Source: Gnetum montanum
Lineage: Eukaryota > Streptophyta > Gnetopsida > Gnetales > Gnetaceae
Assembly (NCBI GenBank): GCA_015680685.1
Contig: MNCI01018932.1
Span: 739,834-803,833 of the forward strand
DNA length: 64,000 nucleotides
Reading direction: 5' to 3'
How positions within the stretch are numbered: the stretch's first letter is position 1; every line of letters begins with the position of its first letter. Under the pieces are notes generated by a model. It ran no database searches and had not been told where the DNA came from. It was given only the letters and a program-made list of their open reading frames with translations. Position numbers and translations under genes: made by a program. Below are positions 12,548 through 24,254 of the stretch, in pieces.

Positions 12548-13426
12548 TGATAAGTGGTGAATACCCCTATGCTCAACCATATGAATCATAAGTGTTCATG
12601 TGCAATTCAATTGAATTACGTAGACCTTAAGTCTTCAAGTACACATTGGTTCTAGAAAGTGAAATCTAATTGCTACAATCATTGTATTCCTAGTTATAAT
12701 TATTGAATGCAAAGGTATGGTTAAGTGCAACTGAGGCATCTGATTTTTATCATTTTTTATGTTTATGTTCTTGGTGCTTAAAATAAAGGAATGAAGTAAT
12801 TTAATGGCTAATTTAATCAAACTAACTCATTAATCTCTAACTTATCCTACCATAAGTATCTAGTCTCACTTTTTGTACACATCCTGAACACATCTAACAT
12901 TGTTGGGTTATCAAATGTGAAGCATTGCTGGGATTACCAAGCATCATGCGCATGCTCGAAGTAGTCATACTTATGTGCTTAATTTATTGCTATTTAAATT
13001 ATCTAACATAGCTTAGATTAATTTATCTTAATTACTTGGAAGCATTAAATAACATTTCATAAAGCATTAAATGCATAAATAAAATAATTAATCTAGCCAA
13101 GGTGCTACAAGATTTATCAAAAAGCTCATCTTTATTGCCACACACACTACTGTGCTCAAGTACAATAGTGCTCAAAAAAATATCTATACACTCAATGACT
13201 TCTTCTATGGGCACTTTGGAAAATATTCTATCTTTGGAGAAAAGAAACTACAAGAGCTCTGGAATGCTATGACAAAACTTATGCCCAAACCATGTGCCCA
13301 AGTGCTATATTTATAGGCTAGCACACATCCATGATATTGGATACCCGATATTGCTTCTTGGGCCCCAATATCAGGTATCTAATATCAAGGCTTTGATATC
13401 AGAGCCAAACAAAATATGATTCATCA
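12548..13426 (-). repeat. 5' LTR of element B
   Basis: Aligned with 3385-4292. Minus-strand start TGATGAATC after the target site, end CACTTATCA before the primer site. The TATA box is at 13308-13315 (minus TATAAATA). GATATTGG/GATATC near-palindromes cluster at 13333-13402, between the LTR start and the TATA box. Confidence 0.9.
13308..13315 (-). promoter_or_regulatory. TATA box in 5' LTR of B
   Basis: Minus-strand TATAAATA about 112 bases into the LTR, the same spacing as in the LTRs of C, C' and D. Inferred start of element transcription. Confidence 0.55.
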
Positions 13427-13431
13427 CCACT
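13427..13431. repeat. Target-site duplication CCACT, right of B
   Basis: Identical to 3380-3384. After it, the interrupted pol of element A resumes. Confidence 0.85.
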
Positions 13432-14120
13432 AATTTAATGTCATTGGATATGCTCTCTTATTTGGAATGGTAGCATTAGAAATGAAATTGATTTGTTGTT
13501 ATACATTTATCATTACTAGTAATCTGTCTAATTTCCCCTTGAATACCTTGGAAAAATACTCATTTAAGCTTGGCATACCTATAAAAGGTTTCTTAATATA
13601 TTTCCTATCATAGAAGGATTAAGAAAGCATAAAGTATGCTTTTCTACTTCACTTATTCAATCATCATGGGAATCAACTTATGAATTTCATCATGTCTAAG
13701 TACACTTCATACATTTATTAACCTATCAAATTAGGCATCATTGTCGAAATTTCAAGGTCTATCAAGAATTACATAAGCATAATCTATTGAAAGTAATTCA
13801 TGTTTCATAACATCACAAAACCTCCTAATTTTAACTTTTAAAACATATTGTTCACTCACCTCTTAAGAGTAATGCCTTGATAACCAATTTACCTTGTAGG
13901 ATCTTGGAAGAGGATTAGTTACCAAACATAATCTAGTAACTATCCTAGATGAAATAACATTTTATTAGGTTCCCCCATCAAGAAAAATATAAATCCATTT
14001 ACTAGTAAGTAAACATCTAGCTCTAATTTTAAACAAATATTTTCTAGTAGAATGGTCTCCTCTATTCATATTCTTGATAAATGTAGAAGAAATTTAATTA
14101 AGAAACTTCCTTAATCCTAG
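13432..14120 (-). pseudogene. Protease and pre-RT part of element A
   Basis: Second half of the pol interrupted by B. Minus strand: IYIFLDGGT then NVISSRIVTRL (protease active site DGG, about 14010-13950), LPRSYKVNWL, VSEQYVLKVKIRRFCDVM, and DYAYVILDRPXNFD, matching the LLGRPWQFD landmark of chromovirus-like proteases (about 13790-13740). Toward 13432 a degraded pre-RT linker continues and would join the RT at 3384. Stops throughout. Confidence 0.78.
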
Positions 14121-15395
14121 GAGCATTACAGTTACCTATTGAAAGTTTTTAGTTGGATTTCTCCTTGACTTTCATGGTTTACATATCCTTGCCCTTGGTT
14201 GTCTTTAGATGTAAGAATTCCCATTGCTTATGTCCCCATTCTTCATACTTAAAGCATTGAATCTTGGATGAGTTGCTACTGACCCTTACCTTTCTTGCCT
14301 TGGTCTGTCATGGCTTTTTCCTTCTTATCATCCTTCTCTATCTTCTTGTCATGGCTATCATTCTTCTCTTCAAATTTTGACTTGGATCCCTTCTCAAATT
14401 TGGATTTCTTATCCTTTTCCTTGGAAGCTTTCTTTCCCTATTCCAAAATCCACTTAATTTCTTTTCTACCTTGAATGCCAAATCATAAGCTTTATCAATA
14501 TTTTGTGACTTATAGAATGACAACTCTTGGTGGTACATCCTTTTAAGACCTTGTAAGAAGAATGAAGCCTATTTGTACTCTAAATTCATTTTAGCTTCAT
14601 GGAATAGATTACAACATTTGAGGTAAAACTCCTTGACATCTTTGTCACCTTTTTCATAGGAATTTCAATTTTATAATGATTTCTTACCTCTGATGAGACT
14701 ATTAAAATTTTCTTCTTAACTTGTGTTTCATCTGATTCCAACCTCTGATGGTTTAACCATTTTTTATTTCATAACTTTGGGACTTCTTTTTCCATCATGT
14801 AAAAGCAATATCTTCTAATATGGATTTAGTAATACATATCCTTAATTGGTTTGATACATCTTCTAACTCTAAATGCTTCTCAACTACCCCTAGCTAACTT
14901 TAAAAATCATTGGTACCATAGACATTATTTAAAGTCTTCAATTCTACATATGAAAGTATGATAACATTTTTGAATACTCTAGCAAGACTAGCTTCATCTT
15001 ACTCATATATCTTTTCATGAGAAGAACTAGTGATCACTGATAGAGCTCTTGGAATTCTAACATGGGGAACTAGATTTCCTCTCATTAGAATCCAATCCTC
15101 ATGGGGTTCTACACTTCCATATCTAGATTTTTCTTTTTTGTTGTTTTCTCTACCTACCTAAAAAACTTCTTCATCATCATTCAAATATGAATGCTCATCG
15201 TCTTCATGCATTTGAATATGACAAGGACCTACATTCCTATTTACCTTAGTACTAATCTCATCCAAATAAGCAACCATTAGTTGCAAGAAAGATTTCATGC
15301 TTTGTATGTCTCTGTTCAAGGCTTGAACCTATTTCTTCCTAGTTATTATTTGAATTTGACAAAAATTCATAATGAATTTCAAAGCATTAATTAAC
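14121..15395 (-). pseudogene. gag of element A
   Basis: Minus-strand gag. The N-terminal part reads VQALNRDIQSMKSFLQLM and VAYLDEISTKVNRN (about 15330-15240). The open piece 14538-14338 reads NIDKAYDLAFKVEKKLSGF, the usual EAYQLALKVEEKL helix before the zinc knuckle, followed by a Lys/Arg-rich run. The knuckle near 14260 is damaged (CFKYEEWGHKQW in place of CxxCxxxGHxxxxC). Clear homology to plant Ty3/gypsy gag of the chromovirus type; no intact frame. Confidence 0.7.
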
Positions 15396-15400
15396 CTAAT

Positions 15401-15412
15401 GCTCTATTACCA
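15401..15412 (-). other. Primer binding site of element A
   Basis: Minus-strand TGGTAATAGAGC, close to the TGGTATCAGAGC site complementary to initiator tRNA-Met used by many plant elements. It lies one base inside the LTR boundary at 15414. Confidence 0.65.
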
Positions 15413-15413
15413 A

Positions 15414-16755
15414 TAATGCTAGAGCAAGGTCACTCAATTTTTAAATCCTTTAAAAAAACCTATTGAATAAATAATTTTCTAAAAAATAATAAAATTAGCT
15501 ATATTTAATTGATGTAAAGAATATTACAATCTAGGTTCCAAAATCCACAACATCACTTCACTCATAACACTTAACAATACTCAAGAGCATGAGGCTCTAC
15601 AATCATACAACAATTATCCTTGACGCAAAGTACAATTGAATGAGAATCTCTTCCATAACTCATGATTGAGATCTCATCTTACAAGTAAGAACTCAAGAAC
15701 ACATAGTCCAAACACATACATAATTAATCTTAAGCTACAACCATAATCATGCACTCACTCAATGTGTGCCCATAACACTCTATTGTAAAATCTCATCAAC
15801 TCACAATTATGGTGCATGGGAGTTGCACCTTCATAGACCCTAGTAGGATTCAATCCATGACTTCCAAGAAAATCTAGCTTAGAAAATAAGAATAACATAA
15901 TAAAATTGAGAAAATATCCCTTATATTTAGATAATTCTCAAAATACATAGAAAATACATCAAAGATAAGGAGCCAAGCTGAACTCACAACTCTCCCAAAG
16001 ATCCTAGAGGCCACACTTGTCCTCTCTTAATCCTTAATTACTCACAATGAAGACCAAACTCAAGACAAGACACTTATAAGAGATTCTTCTAATCTCTCTT
16101 GAGCGCTCTTCCTTGCCTCTCACTCAACTTCCTTACACAAGCTCTCTTCCCTTAAGAGATCTCTTTCTTGCTTTCTATTGGGATTTTTTGCCTTTAGCAT
16201 TTGCACTTTAGCTTTTGGCACTTTTACATGACACGATGGAACTAACCATGATGAATTACATTAATATTTATAGGCAATTGGAAGGTAAAAACCCTAGAAG
16301 ACTTTTCTCAACTTAACTTGAGCTTCTTTAGATGTTTCCTAAGGCTTCTCATCTTCTCCTTGGTTGTTTTCATCTTGCATTGGATATTTTTGAATTGGAA
16401 TAGGCATTTTTAGAAGTTTCTCCATGCATTTGGGTCATCTTTGGCTTCATGTAGATGTCTCCTATGGAAGCCATGCTCTTAGGAGAGATGTCTACTATTT
16501 TTGGGATGTCTTTGGAAAGATGTCTCTTTTGAAGGTGCCAAAAATAAAAGTGTTCATTTTGATGCTGGGAGCCTTTGGATGCATTCCAACAAGTCTCCAT
16601 AGATCCTAAAACCTCCTAAAATCATCAAAATAATCCAAAAACACCTTCAAACATGTCAAAATATCTAAGAATCATTCTCAACAACATCATCAAAAAAGAA
16701 CACATTGTATGTAGGGTAGTGTAAGGGAATCAAAAGAGGTGTCCCTACACTAGCT
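15414..16755 (-). repeat. 5' LTR of element A
   Basis: About 1.34 kb. Positions 15640-15800 match 1-180 and the outer end (gtgtccctacactagctctcccgccc) matches 650-679 loosely. Contains agatgtctcc motifs at 16440-16530. Its outer border is followed by a purine tract (minus AAGGGCGGGAGAGC) instead of plain flank, which suggests another element of the same family is joined on, for example by LTR-LTR recombination. Confidence 0.65.
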
Positions 16756-16989
16756 CTCCCGCCCTTAAAAATGTCATGCTTCATGACCTTTCATAAGCTA
16801 GAGGGAACCATGTCCCCATAACTTAAGGCCATCACAATAATCATGACTTAATGCATTACAAATATTAGAATAAATATCATTAGAGGTTTTGGTTTCAAGC
16901 TTTCCTTTCTCATGGGGGATTGTCCTCATGCCCTAGCATGCTTCCTTCATTTGATAATCTCCTTGGAATGCTTTCCTTGCATCTCCATG

Positions 16990-18426
16990 ATGACTCAAAC
17001 CTGTAACAAATAAAGAATAAGAAAAAGAAAAAAGATTAGGATTTCTTAATCCAACAGTCTTTCTTTGATTCTTTTTCCTCTTCTTCACCTTCTTCTTCTT
17101 GGTGTTTGGAAGACTACCACTTAGCTTCCTTTCATCATCACAATGTAGATTGCCTTCATGCTACACTTTCATTTTATAGCTAATACAATCAAATCCATCA
17201 ACATACATCACAAATTTATCATTGATATAATCAATAGCAGACATTTTTGAATTATGGAAAATCATATCATTATCAATATCTTCACTTACATCAATAATGA
17301 CCTTCTCATAATGACTATTCCAATAGGCATTATCATCAAATAATTTACCATTATTGGTCTACCTCTTACTAAAAATGGCATCAAAAGTCACAATATGATT
17401 CTCAATCTTATCACAATCACCAGAATGATCATGATGCTCATCGTTACCATTGAACAAACCACTACCAAGCTAAAGTGAAACACTAGCATCCATCACACTA
17501 GCTTCAACATGAGAGACATTACTACCATCAACAAGGTAAAGCTCATCCTTACCTCTTCATGGCTTCTCCTATACATCTTTAGTTCAACTTGATCTTCAAA
17601 ATGTGGCTGTCCAATCTCATCGAAGATTGATCATTCATGATCCCAAATAGGAATTCATAATTCAAATGGATTCTCTTCTTCAAAGGAATCATCAACAAGC
17701 TCTTCATCCCACTTTGGAGGTACCAAATAAAAATGTAAACTCTCCTCCATGGCTTTAACATCATGTTCAACAAGAAAAAAAAACATCATCAAAGAAATCA
17801 TTCTTCCACATACCTTGGCTAGAAGACTCATCTCTCTCCCATGAGATAGTCTCAAATTGACTTAGAACCTTCTTTTCCTTACCACAAGGTATATAACAAT
17901 TATATAAAAAATGAGTATCATACCTTTTAGTGCTACCCTTGATCCTCCTTGAAGAAGTCACTTGATCTTTGCCACTTTCTTGACTTTGATCCTTCACCTC
18001 ATATGAATCATGATGTAGGAACTCACCTTGATTAGTAGCATACATCATCTTGGATTTTAAAGATCTCTTGGTCTCTTTTATGAAGCTTTTGGTTTCCTCC
18101 CTTGAAACCTTTGAGTATTGAGCACTCTCTTGTTCAATAAGAGATACTTGGGAACTTCCTTTCTCATTGATCTCTACTTCATCAGATTCATCATCTTCCC
18201 TTTGTTATTGATGGCTAGAAGATATTTTATTAATTCTCCTCAAAATATCTTACATGTTAGTCTTGAATTTGTTAATATCCCTTTTTGAAGTATCTACAAA
18301 ATCTTAGTGCTTATGGACATTTACTTTGGAAATAAATTCTTGCATTTCTACCACAAAAGCTTTAAAGAAGTTCTTAAACTCTTGAAGCTCTTATCTAAGC
18401 TCTTAATATATCTTATTATTTGAAGC
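16990..18426 (-). pseudogene. Unrecognised acidic reading frame beside LTR of A
   Basis: Minus-strand coding-like sequence with few stops. From the N-terminus: LQEFKNFFKAFVVEMQEFIS (helical), SSQVSLIEQESAQYSKVS, KGSTKRYDTHFLYNCYI (18048-17767), then an acidic segment with FYLVPPKWDEELVDD and SFEEENPFEL (17855-17579), HFEDQVELKMYRRSHEE, and a Lys-rich end NTKKKKVKKRKKNQRK (about 17100-17045). No catalytic motif was recognised. It lies upstream of a polypurine-like tract and LTR on the same strand, so it is probably internal cargo of an A-related, perhaps non-autonomous, element. It is truncated at 18426 by the LTR of C. Function unknown. Confidence 0.5.
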
Positions 18427-19383
18427 TGATGAGACGTGATATGCACAAGCTATGATATCGTGTACGCGATATCATGGCCACCGCGATATCACATCCTCTA
18501 CGATATCGCGTACGCGATATCGTGGTCCACCGCCAAATCTATAAATAAGAGGTGTCACTCCCCTCATTTGGAATCATAGGCTAGAAGTAGTGAAGCTATG
18601 GTGGATTGATCACCCCAGAGATAGAATATTTTCCATGTGCCCGTAGTAGAAGTCCCCCAAGTGAACGGTTCTTTATTCGAGCAGCTTTGTACTTGAATGC
18701 AAGTTGTGTACGGCAATAAACATGAGCTTTGTGGATAAACCTTGCAGTACATGGATAGGTTTAATTAATGTTATTTATTACTTTCCTAGTAACGTGGCAT
18801 GAGTACGACTTGGTTACGAGCATTAACGAATGTTTATGGCTAGCCAAGGAATCGGCTACTCATCGCGATTAGATTCTCTCACCCTTATCTCCTAGAACGT
18901 GGGGCAAGTACAACTTGATTACGAGAATCTATGGATGTGTATGGCTAGTTAAGGAATCAGCTACTTGTCACACTTAGGTTAGTTAGATTCCTCAGTATGA
19001 CCGCTTCGAGCACGTGCGTTATGTGTGGTAATCCCAGTAACGCTTAGCATTTGGTAGCCACAGTTGCATAGTTTAGGGTGTGTACGGCAAGTGGGAACAG
19101 ATGCTGATGCTAGGACTTAGTGTTGTAGTTAGAGTTAGTTTTAGCCTCTCAACCCTTCACTCCTTAGCATAGGATATAAACTGTAAAAGACCAAAAAGAT
19201 CATATACCTTGGACTTACTTAACCATACACCGTGACAACAACAAGTAAGTCTGGGAAGATAACGATTAATTAACCCCAACTGTTTCTTGTGGCGTTAGGC
19301 ATTTAGTCTGCAGAGTTTGACCGGATTGCGTGTGCTATGCTCGTTTCGTATGGTTGAGTGTAGGGGTACCTCACCACTCATCA
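18427..19383 (+). repeat. 5' LTR of element C
   Basis: 957 bp, from TGATGAGACG to CACTCATCA, followed by the primer site. Homologous to 29256-30307 and 35641-36689. U3 holds a cluster of GATATC palindromes (18446-18524), including a perfect 24-bp palindrome at 18500-18523 with core GATATCGCGTACGCGATATC. The TATA box is at 18540-18547 and an AATAAA is near 18715. It has two copies of a 105-bp repeat (from 18798), where C' has three. Confidence 0.9.
18540..18547 (+). promoter_or_regulatory. TATA box in LTR of C
   Basis: TATAAATA 113 bases into the LTR, directly after the palindrome cluster. The same context (caaatctataaataagagg) recurs at 35724 and 37227. Confidence 0.6.
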
Positions 19384-19384
19384 T

Positions 19385-19402
19385 TGACACCGTTGCCAGG
19401 GA
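19385..19402 (+). other. Primer binding site of element C
   Basis: TGACACCGTTGCCAGGGA matches 15 of 18 bases of the tRNA-Asp-complementary site TGGCGCCGTTGCCGGGGA; all three differences are G-to-A. Confidence 0.85.
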
Positions 19403-19524
19403 CTAAGTGTTTTTACGCCAATTAGAACATTAGGAAATCTTTCACATCGTTGGAAGCCTTAACGAACCTTTGGGTTAATTAGTTAAACAAGAACATATAT
19501 AACGGTGAATAGCACACCAATAAA

Positions 19525-21961
19525 ATGGCTTCTTCTCATAAGGTTAACTCACCTAGGGATAACATGGAAGATAGTTAGCGACATACACATAACCAAAATC
19601 AGCCAAGTCCTCAGCAATCTAAGGTGACATATACTCACCCCGATGAGTATGTGCCTGATTTTACTTTTATTCTCCATCAAGATGAACAACTGTGGTGGAG
19701 ATATTTGCAAGGTAACATTGTGTTACCCCCAGATCAATCAGTCCCTAACATGCTTTTCTATGCCTTAGCATAGATTGGCATGCAAGAACTATTTGCGGAA
19801 TAAGTTATGGATGACTTTGAAACAAGGGATTATCATCCCACAAATGCCCAACGTATTTGGGACTTAAGGAAGGAGAGCAAACACTCATTGTTGAAGGGCA
19901 AGGTCCCCCATGTCCTTAGTGAAATAGGAGATGAGGAACCCCTTACAATGGGTTTGTTAGGAAATGATGTTCCTTCTCCTCACAATGGTGAAGAGGTTAG
20001 GCATCAGAGCCTTCAATCAACTGTACATGCTACGGGCTCTGATCCCCGTTAACACCAACTGTTCACCGCAGGAACAACCACTCGCACTAAGGATGGACAC
20101 TTTGATCATCACAATGATCAGGGACAAAGCAGCCAAAGAGAAGGTAAGAAACATCACCATGGTGATGGATCCCCTTCCTCTTTTCCTTCATCTCACCATT
20201 CGCACTCTCCTTCCACATCTGGGCGCAACCATTGTGAGCACAACAGAGAGCGTAAAAGTAAAGAAGATGAAAGACCTCGATAGGAAGGTCAGGAGTTAGG
20301 ACAAGGGCAAGGACGTAGGGAGAGTAGGGAACCACCACGAAGGCATCACAGACGTCATGACAGGGATGATCATGATGAACCCCTACTCGCAACCCGAAGC
20401 ATGCTCGATATCACAGAGGTAGTTAGGATCCCCACAAGGCACGTAAAAGATAGCAGGATAAAGAGTTTGGACATAAATAATATCTCATGTTTTGAAGGGG
20501 GATACAACGCTGATCCTCAACATCATTTACAGGTATTCCACGATGCCTGTGCCTTGGAAAATATAGACAATGAGTGGCAGAAGCTTAAGTTGTTCCCAAG
20601 GACACTCACTAAAGAAGCATAGAGCTGGTACTGGTCCTTAGAACCGGAAACCATCACAAGGTGGAGTACGATGCTTGAACTATTCAACAACAAATATAAA
20701 ACATACTCCAGAGTGTCCAATTTGCGTAAGCAAATACAATGCTGGAAACAAGGTACTTATGAACCCTTGGATGTTGCCATGGGCCGTTACTATACACTGC
20801 TACATCGTTGCCTGGGCCATGGGTACAGTAAGTGGGATCAACTTTGCCACATCGTGGATGGGCTAAGAAATGAAACAAGAAGAACTCTTGGGACTTACGC
20901 CTAAGGGAGACTTTCCCAACTGAGAGCCCATGAAGTTGAAAGTTTGTTGGAACAAGTAGCATAAGAAGAGGGCAAGCTACGTAAGAGGGAAAGTGTGGAA
21001 GAATACAACCACGATCCCTCCCTTCACAAGAAGGGAGTAAAATTCTGTGATGAGGAGGATGAGTCACCACTCGAAGAGTTGGTGAATCAAAAAACCTTAC
21101 CAATCCAAAAGTTAATGAGTGAGGTATCGGCTAAGGTAGACCAAATATGGGATTCCTTAGACTCAAGAATAGAACCCGTCTTAAAAATCATAGAAGAGTC
21201 TAAGGTAGAACAAGGTAGTGACAAAGGAAAAACCAAGTGGAGAAACTTAAGCCCTGCACATAACAAGGGTAAGGGAAAAATTCCTATCTCCAATGAGGCT
21301 GTGAATTCTGATTCAGATGATGATAGTGGATGTGAGGTCTGCTACTATGACCATCCTAAGGGATATTGCCCAATTATCTCACATTTGCAGGAGTCTGGGA
21401 TGTATGTGCTAAATTCAAGACTTAATCAACAGCAAACACCCCAAAGGTTACCTTATCCAGAAGGTAACCCAAGGTAGTTCCACCAACCCTTAACTTATTA
21501 CCCAAGTGGAACGCCTCCACAGCCTATTGGACAACATCCGTAGTGGCAATACCCATAGTCATGGGGGATGCCACTGCCAACACATCAGTACCCTTACTGG
21601 CAGCCTGATCCTTACGATTATTATGTGCAGCAGCCAGTTTCTCTAGGTGACTCTATGGGTCACACTACTTCCCGACGTCACTACCAAGTTCAGGAGTACT
21701 TTATGAGGACTCCTTCTCCTTCGGGAGATATCTCACATTTAGTCCATCCTCTAACTCCACCCGCACCTCTTCCACCTATAGTTCCCATACAACCTATTCC
21801 AACAATGCAAGGGGAATTACCTACCCAACCACAGCAACGACACACTGCGAGAGCTATAAATATTCAGCATGTAAATATCCAACCGCATGCTAGTTCTGAC
21901 AACTGTACAAAGAAGAGACCCTTTTTCAAAACTAGGAGCCTAGACAAACTCTCGCAACAAC
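19525..21961 (+). pseudogene. gag of element C (truncated)
   Basis: Starts ATGGCTTCTTCTCAT 142 bases after the LTR. In order: VTYTHPDEYVPDFTFILHQD; GNIVLPPDQSVPN; a His/Ser-rich linker (20090-20290); the capsid-like core MLDITEVVRIPTRH, HLQVFHDACALENIDNEW, LFPRTLTKEA, MLELFNNKYKTYSRVSNL (20401-20735); EELVNQKTLPIQKL; a variant zinc knuckle CEVCYYDHPKGYC (21333-21371); and a Pro/Gln/Tyr-rich tail. About eleven stops, seven TAG and four TAA, with TAG replacing CAG at several sites when compared with C'. Similarity to C' ends at about 21961, so protease and pol are absent here. Confidence 0.85.
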
Positions 21962-24250
21962 AAGAGGATGGGTATATGTATAGGCCTCTAACCTCTAGTA
22001 GACTTTGCATTCTTTGTTAATAGCTTTGGGTCATTGAGGTTTATGAACAAGGTGAGGCTTACTTGAGGTAAGTATTAGATGCACCTAGGTAGTGGTGATA
22101 TGTAAAAGTACTTAGAATTTTATGCTTGTTTGTGAGATTGAAGTTATGGAAGGATCCTTTTCTTCTAGCACTATCATTTTTAGGTGTACAAATTTTGGTA
22201 TTTTCTTCTAGTTATGGATTTTTGTAATTTTTTTTCTCATGCACACATGTTTTTGTTGGTTTCATTTGCTTAGTAACTATTTGTTAAATTTTCTAAATTC
22301 TTATATCTAAATTTTTTAATTATTTTCTATAATCTTGCTAATTTTTTAGATTTGTTATCATGAATGGAACGTTGTCAACATTTTGGCTAGGTTTGATAAC
22401 ATTTTCATAACTTTTGATCATGTTTTATCTTTGTTTTGAATTTTTTCAGAATTTAGCTACAAAAATAGGTTGTCAAGCTATTTATTACAATTATGACCCA
22501 TAAAATGACACCAGACAATATTAGCCTAGAATACATAGTTAACTAGCATATCAAAATGTATCTTGAGGATACCTTTTCAATCTTTCATGACCCTATTATG
22601 AGGTTGCAACCTTGGTCATGAAAGATGACGTTAGTATTTTTGAACATATTAAAAAATTTGAGAAAATTTTATAAAGTGAGCCTTGAACTCTAAGAAATAT
22701 AAAATTACAAAAAGCATAGCTTGTAGGAGTTTCCTAACTACTTAAAAATCTAAAATACTAACTAATAATATTCTATCATTTTTAGTAGCTTACATTTCAT
22801 TTTGGTATCTTTCTACAATTTTAGATCTCCATTAGAACACACATTTTAGTAGTAGCTAAGTTTAATCCTTGGAGATTTGATAATTCAATTCTTGATCTTT
22901 GATCGCTTTAACTTTACTTAGCATTTAGATTCATTTCTCTATCAACTAAGGATTTGTTTGTTTATTTAGATTTGACATTTGATCATTCAGCTTTATATTT
23001 AGGTTGTTAGCAACATTAACAATTTTTAATGACTATATGTGAAACATATCATCGTAGTGAGCTAGAAAATTATGCATAAATAAAATCATGATAAGTGTTA
23101 GCTAATTTTTCATAACTACATGTGAAGCATATCACAATGGTAAGCTGAGTATTTATGTGGGAAGCATATCTTGATAACTACAAATTGTTCATTTGATTCA
23201 TTTATTTAATTATAGGTGGTGGAATTTTAGTTAATTACATAATTATCTTTTAGATATTTATTATTATTATTATTATTTATCTATCTATATTTTATTGGTA
23301 TTTATTTGGCTAACTTATATTTGCAGCTATTCCATATGCATGATTGTCCAGTTACAAAATGTCTCCAACCAAATCCATAAGTAAATATTTTATTAGTTGT
23401 TTACCCTACTCAATTTTATACTTGATTTTCTTCATATCTATGATTTTGAAGGGATTGAGTTGTGATAAGGAGGATTTAGAAAAGGTAGTTAATTATTAAA
23501 TTCCTATTTAGCCTTTTATTGTTTCTACCTTTATATTTTTAACTGTGTTTGGATTATATGCTATAATGTTCAACTGGGATTAATGGATTTGGTACTTTAT
23601 TTAATATTATCTACTAATTTTTTTCCTGTCTTTGGTATAGGGTACTTTTTATTTGATCTTTAATTATGTTACATTTATTATTATGTAGTTATTGAAAATT
23701 GGCTAATAATTAACAACGTTAGATTCTAATGCCCTCTTTGATGTAATTGTTATTTTTACATTATAATGTATTATTTTTATCTAATTTCCACTATAATGTT
23801 TCTATCACTATATTATAATTTTTGGCCTAACCAATAAGGATACGTCCTATTTTTCTTACTGCACAAGCTAGGTTTTGTACACATAGGACTATTATCTTTA
23901 TATTCTTTTATATAATTTTATATTTTTTAGCATTTTTCTTGTATGCATCTATTTCACGAATGTCTTCTTCTTTGTCTATTTAATTTTTTTGGCATCCATT
24001 TAATTTTATTATATATATTTTTTATAGTTTTGAACTTTCATCTAAGTAATGCCTTTCTAGTGTAAGCCTAGTTAGTGAGGTGTTCCATGCAAGCTCCACT
24101 TTCCTACTAAAAAGTGACATCTTTAATGTTGATATCAATGGTGAGTCAAAAGGTTCAACATGGGAAATGCCAATGTTAACATTTTTCTAGAATTAGATGA
24201 GGTCTTGCGCCATAGTATGATAATCAACTCCAATTTCCATCGCTAAAGGA
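21962..24250. other. AT-rich stretch with no recognised gene
   Basis: Similarity to element C' ends at about 21961 and nothing coding is recognised until the SINE at 24255. Contains poly-T-rich runs, a short TTA microsatellite at 23260-23279 and two imperfect ~88-bp direct repeats (about 23015-23100 and 23103-23190, each with an aac/gac-tayatgtgaarcatatca core). It could be decayed LTR or LINE sequence. Confidence 0.4.
23015..23190. repeat. Two imperfect ~88-bp direct repeats
   Basis: The phrase atgtgaaacatatcatcgtagtgagcta at 23035 recurs as atgtgaagcatatcacaatggtaagctg at 23121; a shorter gggaagcatatc follows at 23159. No coding potential seen. Confidence 0.45.
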
Positions 24251-24254
24251 AGAC

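Larger units (their letters stand above)
3385..13426 (-). mobile_element. Element B, complete Athila/Tat-like Ty3/gypsy
   Basis: A 10.04-kb minus-strand LTR retrotransposon with two LTRs (3385-4292, 12548-13426), primer site, gag, protease, RT, RNase H, integrase, a 2-kb post-pol region and a polypurine tract. It is flanked by perfect CCACT duplications and sits inside the pol of element A. The primer site matches tRNA-Asp, known for Athila/Tat lineages. The RT and integrase wording (MPFGLCNA-type, LIFDNGTHF) also fits that group. All frames are broken, so it cannot be autonomous now. Confidence 0.9.

Noticed and set aside
20684-21103. Minus-strand frame of 139 codons
   Set aside because: Shadow of the C gag core on the plus strand; no motif of its own.
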